Positions 27,781-36,738 of a DNA stretch of 63,602 nt are shown here, piece after piece (the first letter of the stretch is position 1; each line of letters begins with the position of its first letter). Source of the DNA: an uncultured Anaerobiospirillum sp. (lineage in GTDB: Bacteria; Pseudomonadota; Gammaproteobacteria; Enterobacterales; Succinivibrionaceae). The stretch is taken from positions 1-63,602 of the forward strand of contig CALXOW010000101.1 of assembly GCA_944390115.1 (NCBI GenBank), given 5' to 3'. Below the pieces are notes generated by a model. It was given only the letters and a program-made list of their open reading frames with translations, was not told the origin of the DNA and ran no database searches. A program made the position numbers and the translations under genes.

Positions 27781-27807
27781 GACTTGCGCGCCGGGATCGG
27801 GTATTTT
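27779..27807 (+). promoter_or_regulatory. Candidate secE-nusG promoter
   Basis: TTGACT (27779-27784), 17 bp, TATTTT (27802-27807). The -10 box is imperfect. A TAGAAT at 27817-27822 is an alternative -10 without a matching -35. Confidence 0.35.
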
Positions 27808-27908
27808 CTTGTGCTTTAGAATGCTGTGCCGATAAGCACAAAGCCCGATTACTTCATAATCTTAAGCAGTTTGCATCAGATGGATGGCGCGCACGCCAGG
27901 ATTTCACG

Positions 27909-28427
27909 ATGAGCGATTCCAAGAACAGCAAGCAGGGAGCTAATGCGTCCAAGAAGAAGGCCGCCCCTACTCAAGTTAAGACCACCAAGCCTGAGCTCAA
28001 TGTAGCTCAAGCCAAGAAAGGTGAGGTCAAGAAGGTTGATACCAAGAAGAAGGCCGCTTCTAATCCGTTAGACGGTCTGTTATGGCTGGTATCGCTGGTG
28101 TTAATCGTTGCTGCGATCGGCGGTAACTATTACTACACCCAATACCTGATGATCGATGAGTCTTCGTTTGCTCGTTTAGGCCGCGTCGCTTTAGTGATCG
28201 TGGTGATCTTAGCAGGCCTGGGTGTGACCTTATTTACCACCAAGGGCAAGCGCCTCTTGTCCTTTGGCCGCGATTCGTACACCGAGCTGCGCAAGGTGGT
28301 ATGGCCAACCCGCAATGAGGCTATGCAAACCACGGTGATTGTCTTTATTGCCGTCTGCGTCGTCAGCCTGTTCTTGTACTTATGCGATTTGGTTTTCCTC
28401 CAAATCGTCCGTGTCATTACTCTGTAG
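27909..28427 (+). CDS. secE: Preprotein translocase subunit SecE
   Basis: The small essential subunit of the SecYEG inner-membrane channel. The 172-aa protein has a Lys-rich N-terminal extension of ~50 residues, two hydrophobic segments (about 57-77 and 92-110), the conserved amphipathic SYTELRKVVWPTRNEA motif and a C-terminal membrane helix. This is the three-helix form seen in E. coli, but with a longer charged N-terminus. AGGA lies 7 bases before the ATG. nusG follows after 21 bases. Confidence 0.97.
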   Translation: MSDSKNSKQGANASKKKAAPTQVKTTKPELNVAQAKKGEVKKVDTKKKAASNPLDGLLWLVSLVLIVAAIGGNYYYTQYLMIDESSFARLGRVALVIVVILAGLGVTLFTTKGKRLLSFGRDSYTELRKVVWPTRNEAMQTTVIVFIAVCVVSLFLYLCDLVFLQIVRVITL

Positions 28428-28448
28428 GCCCAAGCAAGGTAATCTGAA

Positions 28449-29273
28449 ATGGCAGACTTAGATCAAGAGATCGCACCTGTTCCTGAGGCTCAGGCCCCAG
28501 AGGCAGACGCCCCGATGTTAGACGACGTCACGACCCAAGATGACGCTCCTTTCTTAAGCGATGACGCCCCAGGCGAGGCTCAAGCTTCAGGCGACAACCC
28601 ATTTGCTGGGATCGCTCCTGCCCAAGAGGAGCAGCCTGAGGAAAAGCCAAAGAAGGCCGCTAAGAAGGGCGAGAAAAAGAAGAAGCTCGACTTAAAGGGC
28701 CCAGTTAAGAAGCTTGAGTCGAAGGATCCAAGCGAAGTCCCAATGCGCTGGTATATCCTGCAAGCCTTCTCGGGCTTTGAGCAGCGCGTAGCGCAAACCT
28801 TGGCTGAGCGCATCAAGATCCACCACATGGAAGATTACTTCGGTGAGATCTTAGTGCCGAAGGAAAAAGTCAAGGACATGAAGGACGGCAAGCGCCGTGA
28901 GAGCGAGCGCAAGTTTTTCCCTGGCTATGTCATGGTCGAGATGAAGATGACCTCCGACTCGTGGCAGTTAGTTAAGCACACCGAGCGCGTCTTAGGCTTT
29001 ATCGGTGGTACCCCAGAGCGTCCTCTGCCTATTACCAAGGCTGAAGCTGATCGTATCTTAGATCGCTTACGTGAGACCGCTGATACCCCACGTCCTAAGA
29101 CCTTATTTGAGGTCGGTGAGCAGGTTCGTGCTATCGACGGCGCCTTCAAGGACTTCTCGGGTATCGTTGAGAAGGTCGATTACGAGAAGAGCCGCCTGAC
29201 GGTTTCGATCGCAATCTTCGGCCGTGCCACCCCAGTGGAGCTGGAGTTTGGCCAGGTCGAAAAGGAAGTCTAA
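28449..29273 (+). CDS. nusG: Transcription elongation/antitermination factor NusG, N-terminally extended
   Basis: Binds RNA polymerase and links it to Rho and to ribosomes. Residues ~99-274 match the whole of E. coli Nus[17 protein letters not shown], the [13 protein letters not shown]-like stretch, [11 protein letters not shown], the KOW region and [13 protein letters not shown]. Residues 1-98 are an added tail, first acidic and Ala/Pro-rich, then very Lys-rich ([14 protein letters not shown]). The ATG at 28449 has AAGG 9 bases upstream, while the internal Met99 lacks a ribosome site, so the extension is probably real. A very strong terminator follows and separates nusG from rplK, which is unusual. 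Confidence 0.97.
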   Translation: MADLDQEIAPVPEAQAPEADAPMLDDVTTQDDAPFLSDDAPGEAQASGDNPFAGIAPAQEEQPEEKPKKAAKKGEKKKKLDLKGPVKKLESKDPSEVPMRWYILQAFSGFEQRVAQTLAERIKIHHMEDYFGEILVPKEKVKDMKDGKRRESERKFFPGYVMVEMKMTSDSWQLVKHTERVLGFIGGTPERPLPITKAEADRILDRLRETADTPRPKTLFEVGEQVRAIDGAFKDFSGIVEKVDYEKSRLTVSIAIFGRATPVELEFGQVEKEV

Positions 29274-29301
29274 GCAAGACTTCAGGCACAATTCCCATAA
29301 G

Positions 29302-29333
29302 GCCCCAGGCGCTAAGCGCCTGGGGCTTTGTTG
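29302..29333 (+). terminator. Strong terminator after nusG
   Basis: A perfect 11-bp stem GCCCCAGGCGC / GCGCCTGGGGC with loop TAA, followed by TTTGTTGTT. It ends the secE-nusG transcript before the accessory block. Confidence 0.93.
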
Positions 29334-29340
29334 TTAGGAG

Positions 29341-30627
29341 CTAATTCTTGTCCTCAGGCAGGTTGAGCGTGAGCGTGCCCAGATTGCACTTAGGATCGGA
29401 AATAGGGTTGGCCTCAAAGCACTCCAGATAGGCATTGATGAGGTAGCGCGCCGCGCCCAAGGCGACGATGCTATCGCCATTGACGCTCAGGAGCAGATCG
29501 CCCACTTGAGTCTCATGCGGCCCGGCGCTGCTTGGGCTGTGGGCCACTGGGACGGCGGTGCTTTGGGTTAAGGAGAAGGCATTGTGCTCATTGCTCAGCG
29601 CCACGAGCTCCGTGAGATCGCCCACCGTGAGGTAAGGAGCCATCGCGCCGGTGAGAATGATCGTGCCGTCGATCATCTTGTGCACTTGGCGAATGGCGAT
29701 ACTCAAGTGCTCAAGATAGCTCTGCCACAGCTGCTGCAAAGCCTCCGGGCATTCGGGTTCATGGAGCTTGGTAAAGAAGTCGGTGAGCGGCAGCTTAGCC
29801 TCTTGCTCTAAGGCGCGTTTGGAGCAGTAGCACTCCAGGCAATCATAATCACCGCAATAGCACTGCCGTCCTTGGTGATCGACCGTTAAGTGCTCGATCA
29901 AGCCGCCTTGGAAGGCGTTGCCATAATGCACCGTGTTATTGAAGATTAAGGCGCCACCGACGTTATCGTTTAACAAGAATAAGGCGGCGTTTTCGACTTC
30001 GGGGTGCTCCCAGAGCGCGGCAAAGGCCGCAGCCTTGGAGTCGTGGTGCAAGGTGCACGGCAGCTTAAAGTGCTTTTGGATTGCGCTTAAGGTTAGTTGC
30101 TGATTGTCTAAGATTTTGCCGTAGCTGACGCGACTATCATCTTCGTCAATCGTGACGATACCTTGGATCGCCAGAGAGATACCCAGGATGGAGCCAGAGT
30201 GCAGTTCGGCGTGATTGCCGATAAAGGCACTAACTTCGGTAGAGAGGCGTTCGAGGTAGGATGATTCTTTGCTGTAAGGTAGGAGCACCTCCTGGGAGGC
30301 AATCAAATCGCCGTTTAAATCGACGGCGCAGATCAAAGCACTTTCGGCGCGGATAAAGACGCCGATGGCGCTCTTATGACGGGCATTGATCGTGTAGCCC
30401 GTGGCTTTACGGCCACCGGTTGATTCCAAGGTGCCTGAAGGCACGATTAAGCCCTCTGTTAAGAGGCGTTTGACATTGGAGTCAATCGTCGACAGGCTCA
30501 TATCGAGCAACTGCGAGAGCCTGAGCTTAGGCAGGTTGGGATTGCGATAAATCGTAGCAAAGAGCTTGTGGCGATTAATTTCTTTAATCGACAGATTGTG
30601 GAAGCTCAACACAGGACTGGCCGCCAT
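29341..30627 (-). CDS. ROK-family transcriptional regulator
   Basis: An NagC/XylR-type repressor. The N-terminal winged helix (about 10-65: LPKLRLSQLLDMSLSTIDSN, then LESTGGRKATGY) is followed by a ROK sugar-binding domain. The zinc site typical of ROK proteins is present as QCYCGDYDCLECYCS. ROK regulators sense free or phosphorylated sugars. The ATP-binding/kinase signatures are not obvious, which fits a regulator rather than a kinase. I use ATG 30627 with AAGG just upstream; GTG 30633 is an alternative. It is the first gene of the block inserted between nusG and rplK; its target may be the symporter/GH127 genes (inference). Confidence 0.88.
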   Translation of the reverse strand: MAASPVLSFHNLSIKEINRHKLFATIYRNPNLPKLRLSQLLDMSLSTIDSNVKRLLTEGLIVPSGTLESTGGRKATGYTINARHKSAIGVFIRAESALICAVDLNGDLIASQEVLLPYSKESSYLERLSTEVSAFIGNHAELHSGSILGISLAIQGIVTIDEDDSRVSYGKILDNQQLTLSAIQKHFKLPCTLHHDSKAAAFAALWEHPEVENAALFLLNDNVGGALIFNNTVHYGNAFQGGLIEHLTVDHQGRQCYCGDYDCLECYCSKRALEQEAKLPLTDFFTKLHEPECPEALQQLWQSYLEHLSIAIRQVHKMIDGTIILTGAMAPYLTVGDLTELVALSNEHNAFSLTQSTAVPVAHSPSSAGPHETQVGDLLLSVNGDSIVALGAARYLINAYLECFEANPISDPKCNLGTLTLNLPEDKN

Positions 30628-30947
30628 TGACACCTTACCTCATAGCGAGTAGTTACAAGAAAGCACAGGCCGCATCTCAAGGCGTAGCCTGCTTTTTTGT
30701 CATCCAAGCTCTAACCTTAGCACAGCACGCCCCACGCCCATCAATTTTCGTGATTAGATTGTAGCTTTCAACACAAAATTGAATTTTGGCCCACAACAAA
30801 CACCCCCAAGACCTGTGGGCTGTGGTAAATGGGCGCAAAGCAAGTCGGGGCAAGATTATGCCTTGATACAACAAACGCCGCCCAGCTCAAGATAGTAGGC
30901 CCCACTCATCGATCTGGGAATAAGTCAGCCCGTGCCCTGAGTCAAAT

Positions 30948-31165
30948 TCTGCTAAGCCCGCCATCACTCCCATCGGGCCTGGTGCTGCTTACCACGTGCC
31001 CTGAGTGACCTTACCTCAGCTCAGTGTGGCCCACCCACCCGCCCATGGGGCCTGGTGTTGCTTACCACGCGCCCTGAGTGACCTCAGCCTAGTTCAGTGT
31101 GGCCCACCCACCCGCCCATCGGGCCTGGTGCCGCTTACCACGCGTCCTTAGTGATCTCATCCCGG
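30948..31165. repeat. Three ~73-bp tandem repeats with G4 cores
   Basis: Units contain GTGTGGCCCACCCACCCGCC then CATCGGGCCTGGTG and TACCACGCGCCCTGAGTGA. The period is 73 bp (starts at about 30948, 31021, 31094). Units 2 and 3 have perfect C-tract cores (31030-31044 and 31103-31117), hence G-quadruplex motifs on the - strand; unit 1 is degenerate. They fill the gap between the ROK and AraC genes. Confidence 0.85.
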
Positions 31166-31177
31166 CGCCTTTTGGCT

Positions 31178-32383
31178 CTAACCCTGGTTATGAGAGAGGG
31201 TGGAATTGCGGTATTGGCGCGGGCTTAAACCGGTTACGCGCTTAAAGCAGTGGCTAAAGTGGGAGCTGTCCTTGAAGCTCAGAATCGAGGCGATGGTGCC
31301 CACGGTTTGACTGGTGTCGCGTAAGAGCTCTTGGGCTAACTTGATCTTTTCACCCATGATGTAGTCCGAGAGCTTCATTTGCATATGTTGTTTGAACACG
31401 CGCTCGAGGTGCGCGCTGCTCACTTGCAGGCGCTCGGCTAATTGCGCCACCGAACACTGGTCGTAGATGAGGCGCGAGATGAGCAAGATCGCGTTGTGAA
31501 CTAAGGGTGGACGCGCGCCCTCGACGCTTTGCTGGTACTCCTTGACCATAGTCGCGAAGGCTTTAGCGCACATATGCCTCAGCTCAATGCATTGGTCGGT
31601 AGTCGTGCAGTGCTCAGCCGCCATAAAGAATTTGTCTGAGAGGGCATAGGCCTTCTCGGGCAAGATGCCCGCGCTGATGGCCACGCGCGAGACTTGAGAG
31701 TTGAGGTTGTGTACGTGGTTTTGCATCGAGCGCAAGGGCGTAGGGCCTAAGACGCCGAACTTGCCTTGGAGCGGAATAGCAAAGGCGCGCTCGACCTTGG
31801 CCACATCACCCTGGCGCACTGCATCCATAATCGCCAGCTCGTAGCGATACTGATTGTGCGGGGCATTGAGCTTAACCTCTTGGGCGATGTTTTTAATGCT
31901 GGGTGGCACCAGGCCTGCGACCGATTGGTAGAGCTCATCCTCATCGTGATGCGGCAGCTCATGGTGCAGCACAATCTGCTCGATCATGGCCATCCACAGA
32001 TTAACCACGCGAATCTTCATGCCCCAAATGCCCGCCGCCACAGCGGTGGCTTCGGCTTGCTGCACCTGAGCTTGGGTTAATGCCTCCGAGGAATCACCAG
32101 GCAGCGGGGTCTTGCGCTCATAGTTGAGCGGGCCTAAGACCACGCGCGAGTTATCAGAGAGCGTAACTGCGCCCAGGCTAAAGGGACTGACCAGCTCCTC
32201 GTAGTCACCTACCGCCAGCTCATGCTCACACGCGTAGCGCGCGGCCGCTTGGCGTGCACTCTCGGGCAGATCGTGGGGCTCAAACTGCGCTATCAGCTGC
32301 GTGTTGCCATCGTGCAAGCGATAGCGGTGAATGGGAATACCCACCGCTGCGTACAGACCACGAATGAAGGGAAGATAGAGCAT
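31178..32383 (-). CDS. AraC-family transcriptional regulator (arabinofuranoside locus)
   Basis: The C-terminal ~100 residues form an AraC DNA-binding domain (CSVAQLAERLQVSSAHLERVF, then VGTIASILSFKDSSHFSHCF and GLSPRQYRNS). It is a paralog of the regulator at 21312 across its full length. I prefer ATG 32383: GGGG lies 6 bases upstream and the protein then begins MLYLPFIRGLYAAVGIP, which aligns with the MKSLFEPLLDNLLQV start of the paralog. ATG 32416 lacks a ribosome site. It is divergent from the symporter-GH127 pair and probably regulates it (inference). Confidence 0.9.
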   Translation of the reverse strand: MLYLPFIRGLYAAVGIPIHRYRLHDGNTQLIAQFEPHDLPESARQAAARYACEHELAVGDYEELVSPFSLGAVTLSDNSRVVLGPLNYERKTPLPGDSSEALTQAQVQQAEATAVAAGIWGMKIRVVNLWMAMIEQIVLHHELPHHDEDELYQSVAGLVPPSIKNIAQEVKLNAPHNQYRYELAIMDAVRQGDVAKVERAFAIPLQGKFGVLGPTPLRSMQNHVHNLNSQVSRVAISAGILPEKAYALSDKFFMAAEHCTTTDQCIELRHMCAKAFATMVKEYQQSVEGARPPLVHNAILLISRLIYDQCSVAQLAERLQVSSAHLERVFKQHMQMKLSDYIMGEKIKLAQELLRDTSQTVGTIASILSFKDSSHFSHCFKRVTGLSPRQYRNSTLSHNQG

Positions 32384-32592
32384 AGTGAGCCCCGCAAATT
32401 TGTTGATTTCTGACATTCTATGTCTAAAAGCAGCAGCGCCCGCAAAACCGCCCCCTTAGTGTGATGCAGCTCTAAAAAGCACGGCCGCGCGCTTTTTATC
32501 ATAACCTTAGTTCAAGTTAGACGTCGCTTGAAATCTGGTTGTTTATGAATGTTGTGCGCAAGGCTCAAGCCGAGCGCCAAGGGGTAACTTCA

Positions 32593-33981
32593 ATGAGTGA
32601 AGCAAAGGTCGCTGCACCTCAGAGTGCAACGGAGAGTGCAGGTCGTACCAGCCTGCTGTGCCGCTCTTCGTTCTTCTTAACCGATTTCTGCGGTAATTTG
32701 CTGTTCTGTATCATCGGTTCCTATCTGCTCTACTTCTACACCGATGTCTTTGGCCTGTCGGTCACCGTAACCGGCATGCTCTTACTCTTAACCCGTATTT
32801 TGGACGCGATTGACGCGCCGATTTGGGGTTCGATCGTTGACCACACCAGCTCGCGCTATGGCCGCAGCCGTCCTTGGTTCTTATGGCTGGCGATTCCTTT
32901 TGCCGTCTCGATGTGGCTCACCTTCACCACGCCAACCTTCTTATCGGACACCGGTAAGATTATCTACGCCGTCTTCACCTACCTCATCGCCGGTATCGTG
33001 TACTCGGGCGTGCAGACGGCCATTACCTCGATTCTGCCGAACTTAAGCAGCAATCATGATGAGCGCATGATCCTCAACACCTTCCGTATGGCGGGTGGCT
33101 CGGTCGGTGCCTTCATCTCGATGTCCTTTACCCTGCCGTTAGTCGAGTTCTTAGGTCAAGGCAATGATCAGCTGGGCTTCTCCTTGACCGTGGGCATGTT
33201 CGGTATCTGCGTCATCATCCTGCTCTTCTTTGCCTTCCGCCACTTACGCGAGCAGCATGCTGAGCACAATGAGGCCATTCCGTTCAAGGATTCGGTCAGT
33301 GCTATCAAGAACAATTGGCCTTGGATTATCTTGGTCTCGGTCAACCTGTTCATTTGGATTTGCATCAGCATGCGCCAAGGCACGGTTATCTACTATTGCA
33401 AGTACGTGCTGGAGAATGAGGGCTTAGTCTCGATCTTAAACGGCATCCAGACTATCTCGAGCTTGATTGCCTTTATCTTGATGGCCTTTGTCGCCCGCTT
33501 TGTCCACAAGTTCGGTGCCTTAATCTTAGGTGCAGTCATGGTCGCAGCTGCCCACTATGGTATGGAGCTCTCTGGCGGTAACAGCGCTATTATCTTCACC
33601 GTCTGGGCAATTGGTGGTTTTGGCCAAGGCTTAATGTGCGGTATGCCTTTTGGCATGTTAGCTGACACCGTGGACTACGGTGAGTACGTCAACAAGGTCC
33701 GTGCTGCTGGCTTCTTAACCGCAATTGGTTCGGCGCTGTGCATTAAGGCCGGTTCGGGCTTAGGTGGCTTCATCCCAACCGTGATCATGGGCCATTACGG
33801 TTACATCGCCAACGCCACCCAAACGGCCGAGAGCCTCTTTGGCATCACCCTGAGCTTCGTGTACGTCCCAATTATCTTGTGTGTCATCATCGCGCTGCCG
33901 ATGTTCTTATACGCCCGCTATGAGGCCCAAGAGAAGCACATTGTCGCCGAGCTGCAAGCACGCGCTGCAGCAGCCCAGTAA
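32593..33981 (+). CDS. GPH-family sugar:cation symporter (MFS)
   Basis: A 12-helix membrane carrier of the glycoside-pentoside-hexuronide:cation symporter family (MelB/XynB-like). Family marks are DFCGNLLFCIIGSYLLYFYTD in helix 1, the ILDAIDAPIWGSIVDHTSSRYGRSRPW loop 2-3 motif, and GMLADTVDYGEY late in the protein (quoted here only as landmarks). It probably imports the arabinose-containing oligosaccharide cleaved by the GH127 enzyme downstream. I use ATG 32593 with AAGGGG 8 bases before it (462 aa); a TTG at 32539 would add 18 residues. The GH127 gene follows 154 bases later in the same direction. Confidence 0.92.
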   Translation: MSEAKVAAPQSATESAGRTSLLCRSSFFLTDFCGNLLFCIIGSYLLYFYTDVFGLSVTVTGMLLLLTRILDAIDAPIWGSIVDHTSSRYGRSRPWFLWLAIPFAVSMWLTFTTPTFLSDTGKIIYAVFTYLIAGIVYSGVQTAITSILPNLSSNHDERMILNTFRMAGGSVGAFISMSFTLPLVEFLGQGNDQLGFSLTVGMFGICVIILLFFAFRHLREQHAEHNEAIPFKDSVSAIKNNWPWIILVSVNLFIWICISMRQGTVIYYCKYVLENEGLVSILNGIQTISSLIAFILMAFVARFVHKFGALILGAVMVAAAHYGMELSGGNSAIIFTVWAIGGFGQGLMCGMPFGMLADTVDYGEYVNKVRAAGFLTAIGSALCIKAGSGLGGFIPTVIMGHYGYIANATQTAESLFGITLSFVYVPIILCVIIALPMFLYARYEAQEKHIVAELQARAAAAQ

Positions 33982-34135
33982 ACCAGTGCTGTGGCTGCCC
34001 TAAACCCAAGCAGCGGCTTAGTCCAGTCAACCCACGCAACGGCTTAGGCCCGCGTGGGGCTTAACCCAAGAAAGATTTCATAGGCGACCGTCCTCGAACT
34101 ACGGTCGGTCGCCTCAGCCTTGAGCAAGAATTGCT

Positions 34136-36154
34136 ATGTTAGAGAAGATTACGATTACCTCGCCGTTTTGGCGTGAGCGCCAGCAGATCATTGCTAAGGA
34201 GATGATTCCTTACCAATGGGAGGTCATCAATGATTTAAAGCAGGTCGACATTGCGGTCACCAACACCGGTGGTGATAGCTCAGCATTAGATTCTGATAAG
34301 AGCTATGTGGTCGAGAACTTCAAGGTTGCCGCTAAGAAGAAGCAAGGTGAGGCTAACCCTGGCAAGCGCGGCGGTATGGTGTTCCAAGATTCCGATGCTT
34401 ACAAGTGGCTGGAGGCGGTAGCCTATACCCTAGAGTGCCAAGACGCCCCAGAGTTAAGAGCAAAGGCCGATCAACTGATCGAGATTATTGGCGCGGCCCA
34501 AGAGGATGATGGCTATCTCAATACTTATTTCCAGGTCATTGAGCCTGATCGTAAGTACCAAAGCCTCTATATGAGCCACGAGCTCTACTGCGCCGGTCAC
34601 TTAATCGAGGCGGCCGTAGCCTACACCATGGCCACGGGCACCAAGAAGTTCTTAGAGATTGCCTGCAAGCTCGCCGATAACATCGATGCCAACTTTGGCC
34701 CCGAGGAAGGCAAGATTCATGGTGCAGATGGCCATGAGGAAATTGAGCTGGCCTTACTGCGCCTCTATGAGCTCACAAAAGAAGAGCGCTATCTCAAGCT
34801 GGCCGAGTACTTGTTATTAATCAGAGGCCAAGATCCTGACTTTTTCACCGCCCAGCAACGCCGCGATGTTGAGCTCGGGCGCAAGTCCTTAATTCCAGGT
34901 CTGGAGATTATTCACCCTGACTTTAAGGCGCCATACTTCCAAAGCGATAAGCCGGTAGAGGAGCAAATGGAGGCCAAGGGCCATGCGGTACGCGTCGTGT
35001 ACTTGTGCTCGGCCTTAGCCTTAGGTGCGGTCTTGACCGGCAACGAGCGCCTCAAGCGCGCCGCAGACAATTATTGGCGCAATATCATTCAAAAGCGCAT
35101 GTACATAACCGGCGCGATTGGTTCAACTCCGCATGGTGAAGCTTTTACCGGCGATTATGATCTGCCTAACGATAGCGTCTACGGCGAGACCTGCGCCTCG
35201 GTGGGCCTTATTTTCTTTGCCCACAATATGCTGCGTGAGCGTCATGACGGAGCGATGGGCGATGTTATGGAGCAAGCCTTGTACAACACGGTGCTGGCCG
35301 GCATGAACTTAGATGGCAAGGGCTTCTTCTACGTCAACCCATTGGAGGCTAACCCATACTTAAGCAAGGTTAACCCAGGACTAAGACACGTCTTAACCCG
35401 CCGTCCAGGCTGGTTTGCCTGTGCCTGCTGCCCACCTAACCTGGCGCGCATGGTGATGTCCTTAGGTCACTACGTCTATCAGACCAAGCAAGACACGATC
35501 TTAAGCGACCTCTTTGTCGATAGCTGCGCCAAATTCAATTTAGCGGGTCAGCACATCACGCTCAAACAAAGCACCAATTACCCTTGGGAAGGCACCATTG
35601 CCTATGAGGTACAAGAGGCCGGGGCGGCGGGCTTTAAGTTCGCGGTTCGTGTACCGCAGTGGTGTGAGCACTTTAGCCTCAAGCTCAATCAGCACGAGTT
35701 AGGGGCGGGCGCTTATGAGCTCAAGCACGGTTACCTCTACCTCAAGGAGCACTTACACCAAGGTGACCTCCTCGAGTTGACCCTCGAGCTCAAGCCAATG
35801 TTGGTCGAGGCCGACCCACGCATCAGTGCCGACTATGGCAAGCAGGCGGTGCTCCGTGGTCCAATCGTGTACTGTGTCGAGGAAGTCGACAATGGCGCTA
35901 ACCTCCAGTGTCTGCACTTAGGAGCAGATCTTGAGGGCCACTACGAAGATAAGCTCTTAGGCGGCGTGTACGTCTTAGAAAGCCACGGTCAGCGCCGCAT
36001 CCGCCCAGAGCTGGGCCAAGAGATCGCCAGCCCACTGTATCGCAAGGTTCAACCGGCGCAGTTTGAGGAGCAGCTCATCAAGCTCATCCCATACTTTGCC
36101 TGGTGCAATCGCTCAGAGGGCGAGATGCGCGTCTGGCTCAATCCTCAACCTTAA
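34136..36154 (+). CDS. Beta-L-arabinofuranosidase, glycoside hydrolase family 127
   Basis: Predicted to release L-arabinofuranose from beta-arabino-oligosaccharides found on plant extensins and arabinogalactans. The 672-aa protein carries the GH127 zinc-cysteine active site: the acid/base Glu335 in HGEAFTGD, Glu351 and Cys353 in YGETCAS, and the Cys431-Cys432 pair in CACCPPN. The spacing agrees with the characterised HypBA1 enzyme, where the first Cys of the pair is the nucleophile. There is no signal peptide, so it acts in the cytoplasm on imported sugars. It follows the GPH symporter, and a strong terminator comes after it. Confidence 0.95.
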   Translation: MLEKITITSPFWRERQQIIAKEMIPYQWEVINDLKQVDIAVTNTGGDSSALDSDKSYVVENFKVAAKKKQGEANPGKRGGMVFQDSDAYKWLEAVAYTLECQDAPELRAKADQLIEIIGAAQEDDGYLNTYFQVIEPDRKYQSLYMSHELYCAGHLIEAAVAYTMATGTKKFLEIACKLADNIDANFGPEEGKIHGADGHEEIELALLRLYELTKEERYLKLAEYLLLIRGQDPDFFTAQQRRDVELGRKSLIPGLEIIHPDFKAPYFQSDKPVEEQMEAKGHAVRVVYLCSALALGAVLTGNERLKRAADNYWRNIIQKRMYITGAIGSTPHGEAFTGDYDLPNDSVYGETCASVGLIFFAHNMLRERHDGAMGDVMEQALYNTVLAGMNLDGKGFFYVNPLEANPYLSKVNPGLRHVLTRRPGWFACACCPPNLARMVMSLGHYVYQTKQDTILSDLFVDSCAKFNLAGQHITLKQSTNYPWEGTIAYEVQEAGAAGFKFAVRVPQWCEHFSLKLNQHELGAGAYELKHGYLYLKEHLHQGDLLELTLELKPMLVEADPRISADYGKQAVLRGPIVYCVEEVDNGANLQCLHLGADLEGHYEDKLLGGVYVLESHGQRRIRPELGQEIASPLYRKVQPAQFEEQLIKLIPYFAWCNRSEGEMRVWLNPQP

Positions 36155-36195
36155 TTACACACACCTAGGGCCTGCTTAAGGCCATGACATCTCCC

Positions 36196-36234
36196 AAGCC
36201 GTAGGATCATTCTGCCGATCCTGCGGCTTTTTTG
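36196..36234 (+). terminator. Rho-independent terminator after GH127 gene
   Basis: A long stem AAGCCGTAGGATC / GATCCTGCGGCTT (one G-U pair) with loop ATTCTGCC, followed by a run of six T residues. Confidence 0.92.
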
Positions 36235-36305
36235 TGCCCAGCTCAGATTGGAGCAAAGGACTAATCAGGGCGCGGGCGCTCTGAGGACAAGGCCAAGCAC
36301 AGTGG

Positions 36306-36590
36306 CAGCTTCAGGCCCTGTCTGTGTGATTGCCCACGTTCGGTGTGGCCCACCCTCCCACCCATCAGGCTGGGTGCTGGCTTCCCCGCGCCCTTTAGTG
36401 GCTCCAGCACGGTGCTGCGAGGTTCTTGGGGGCGACTGCGCTGCTAGGTAAATCCAAGTTAGGTGACAGCTTCAGGCTTACTCTGTGTGATTGCCCATGT
36501 TCGGTGTGCCCCACCCTCCCACCCATCAGGCTGGGTGCTGGCTTCCCAGCGTCCTTTAGTGGCTCCAGCACGGTGCAGTGATGTGCTCGG
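36306..36590. repeat. R2 repeat, two ~160-bp tandem units with G4 cores
   Basis: Units start at 36306 and 36467 (period 161). Each has GTGTGATTGCCCA, then a four-tract C-core (36349-36363; 36510-36524), the hairpin CACCCA-TCAGGC-TGGGTG, and GTGGCTCCAGCACGGTGC. Short open frames in both units give similar peptides simply because the DNA is repeated; I do not call genes here. Confidence 0.85.
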
Positions 36591-36738
36591 AGCGCGACTG
36601 CGCCGCTTGAACGCGGACAATGAGCCTTTCAGGGGCAGCCATAGTTTCTTTTGCGGCTTGTTTCTTGGCTTCTAAAATCTGGAATGATCGCTAGCTACAA
36701 TCCTCGCCAGTTGTTGGTTTACTGCTGGGAGAGAAGAC

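Noticed and set aside
30948-31165. Possible CRISPR array because of regular repeats
   Set aside because: The 73-bp units are contiguous, GC-rich and lack unique spacers between short repeats; no cas gene is nearby.
36248-36675. Two neighbouring open frames with similar peptides, which could look like duplicated small genes
   Set aside because: They lie wholly inside the two R2 repeat units; the similarity follows from the repeated DNA. There is no ribosome site, and the codon use is unlike the neighbours.
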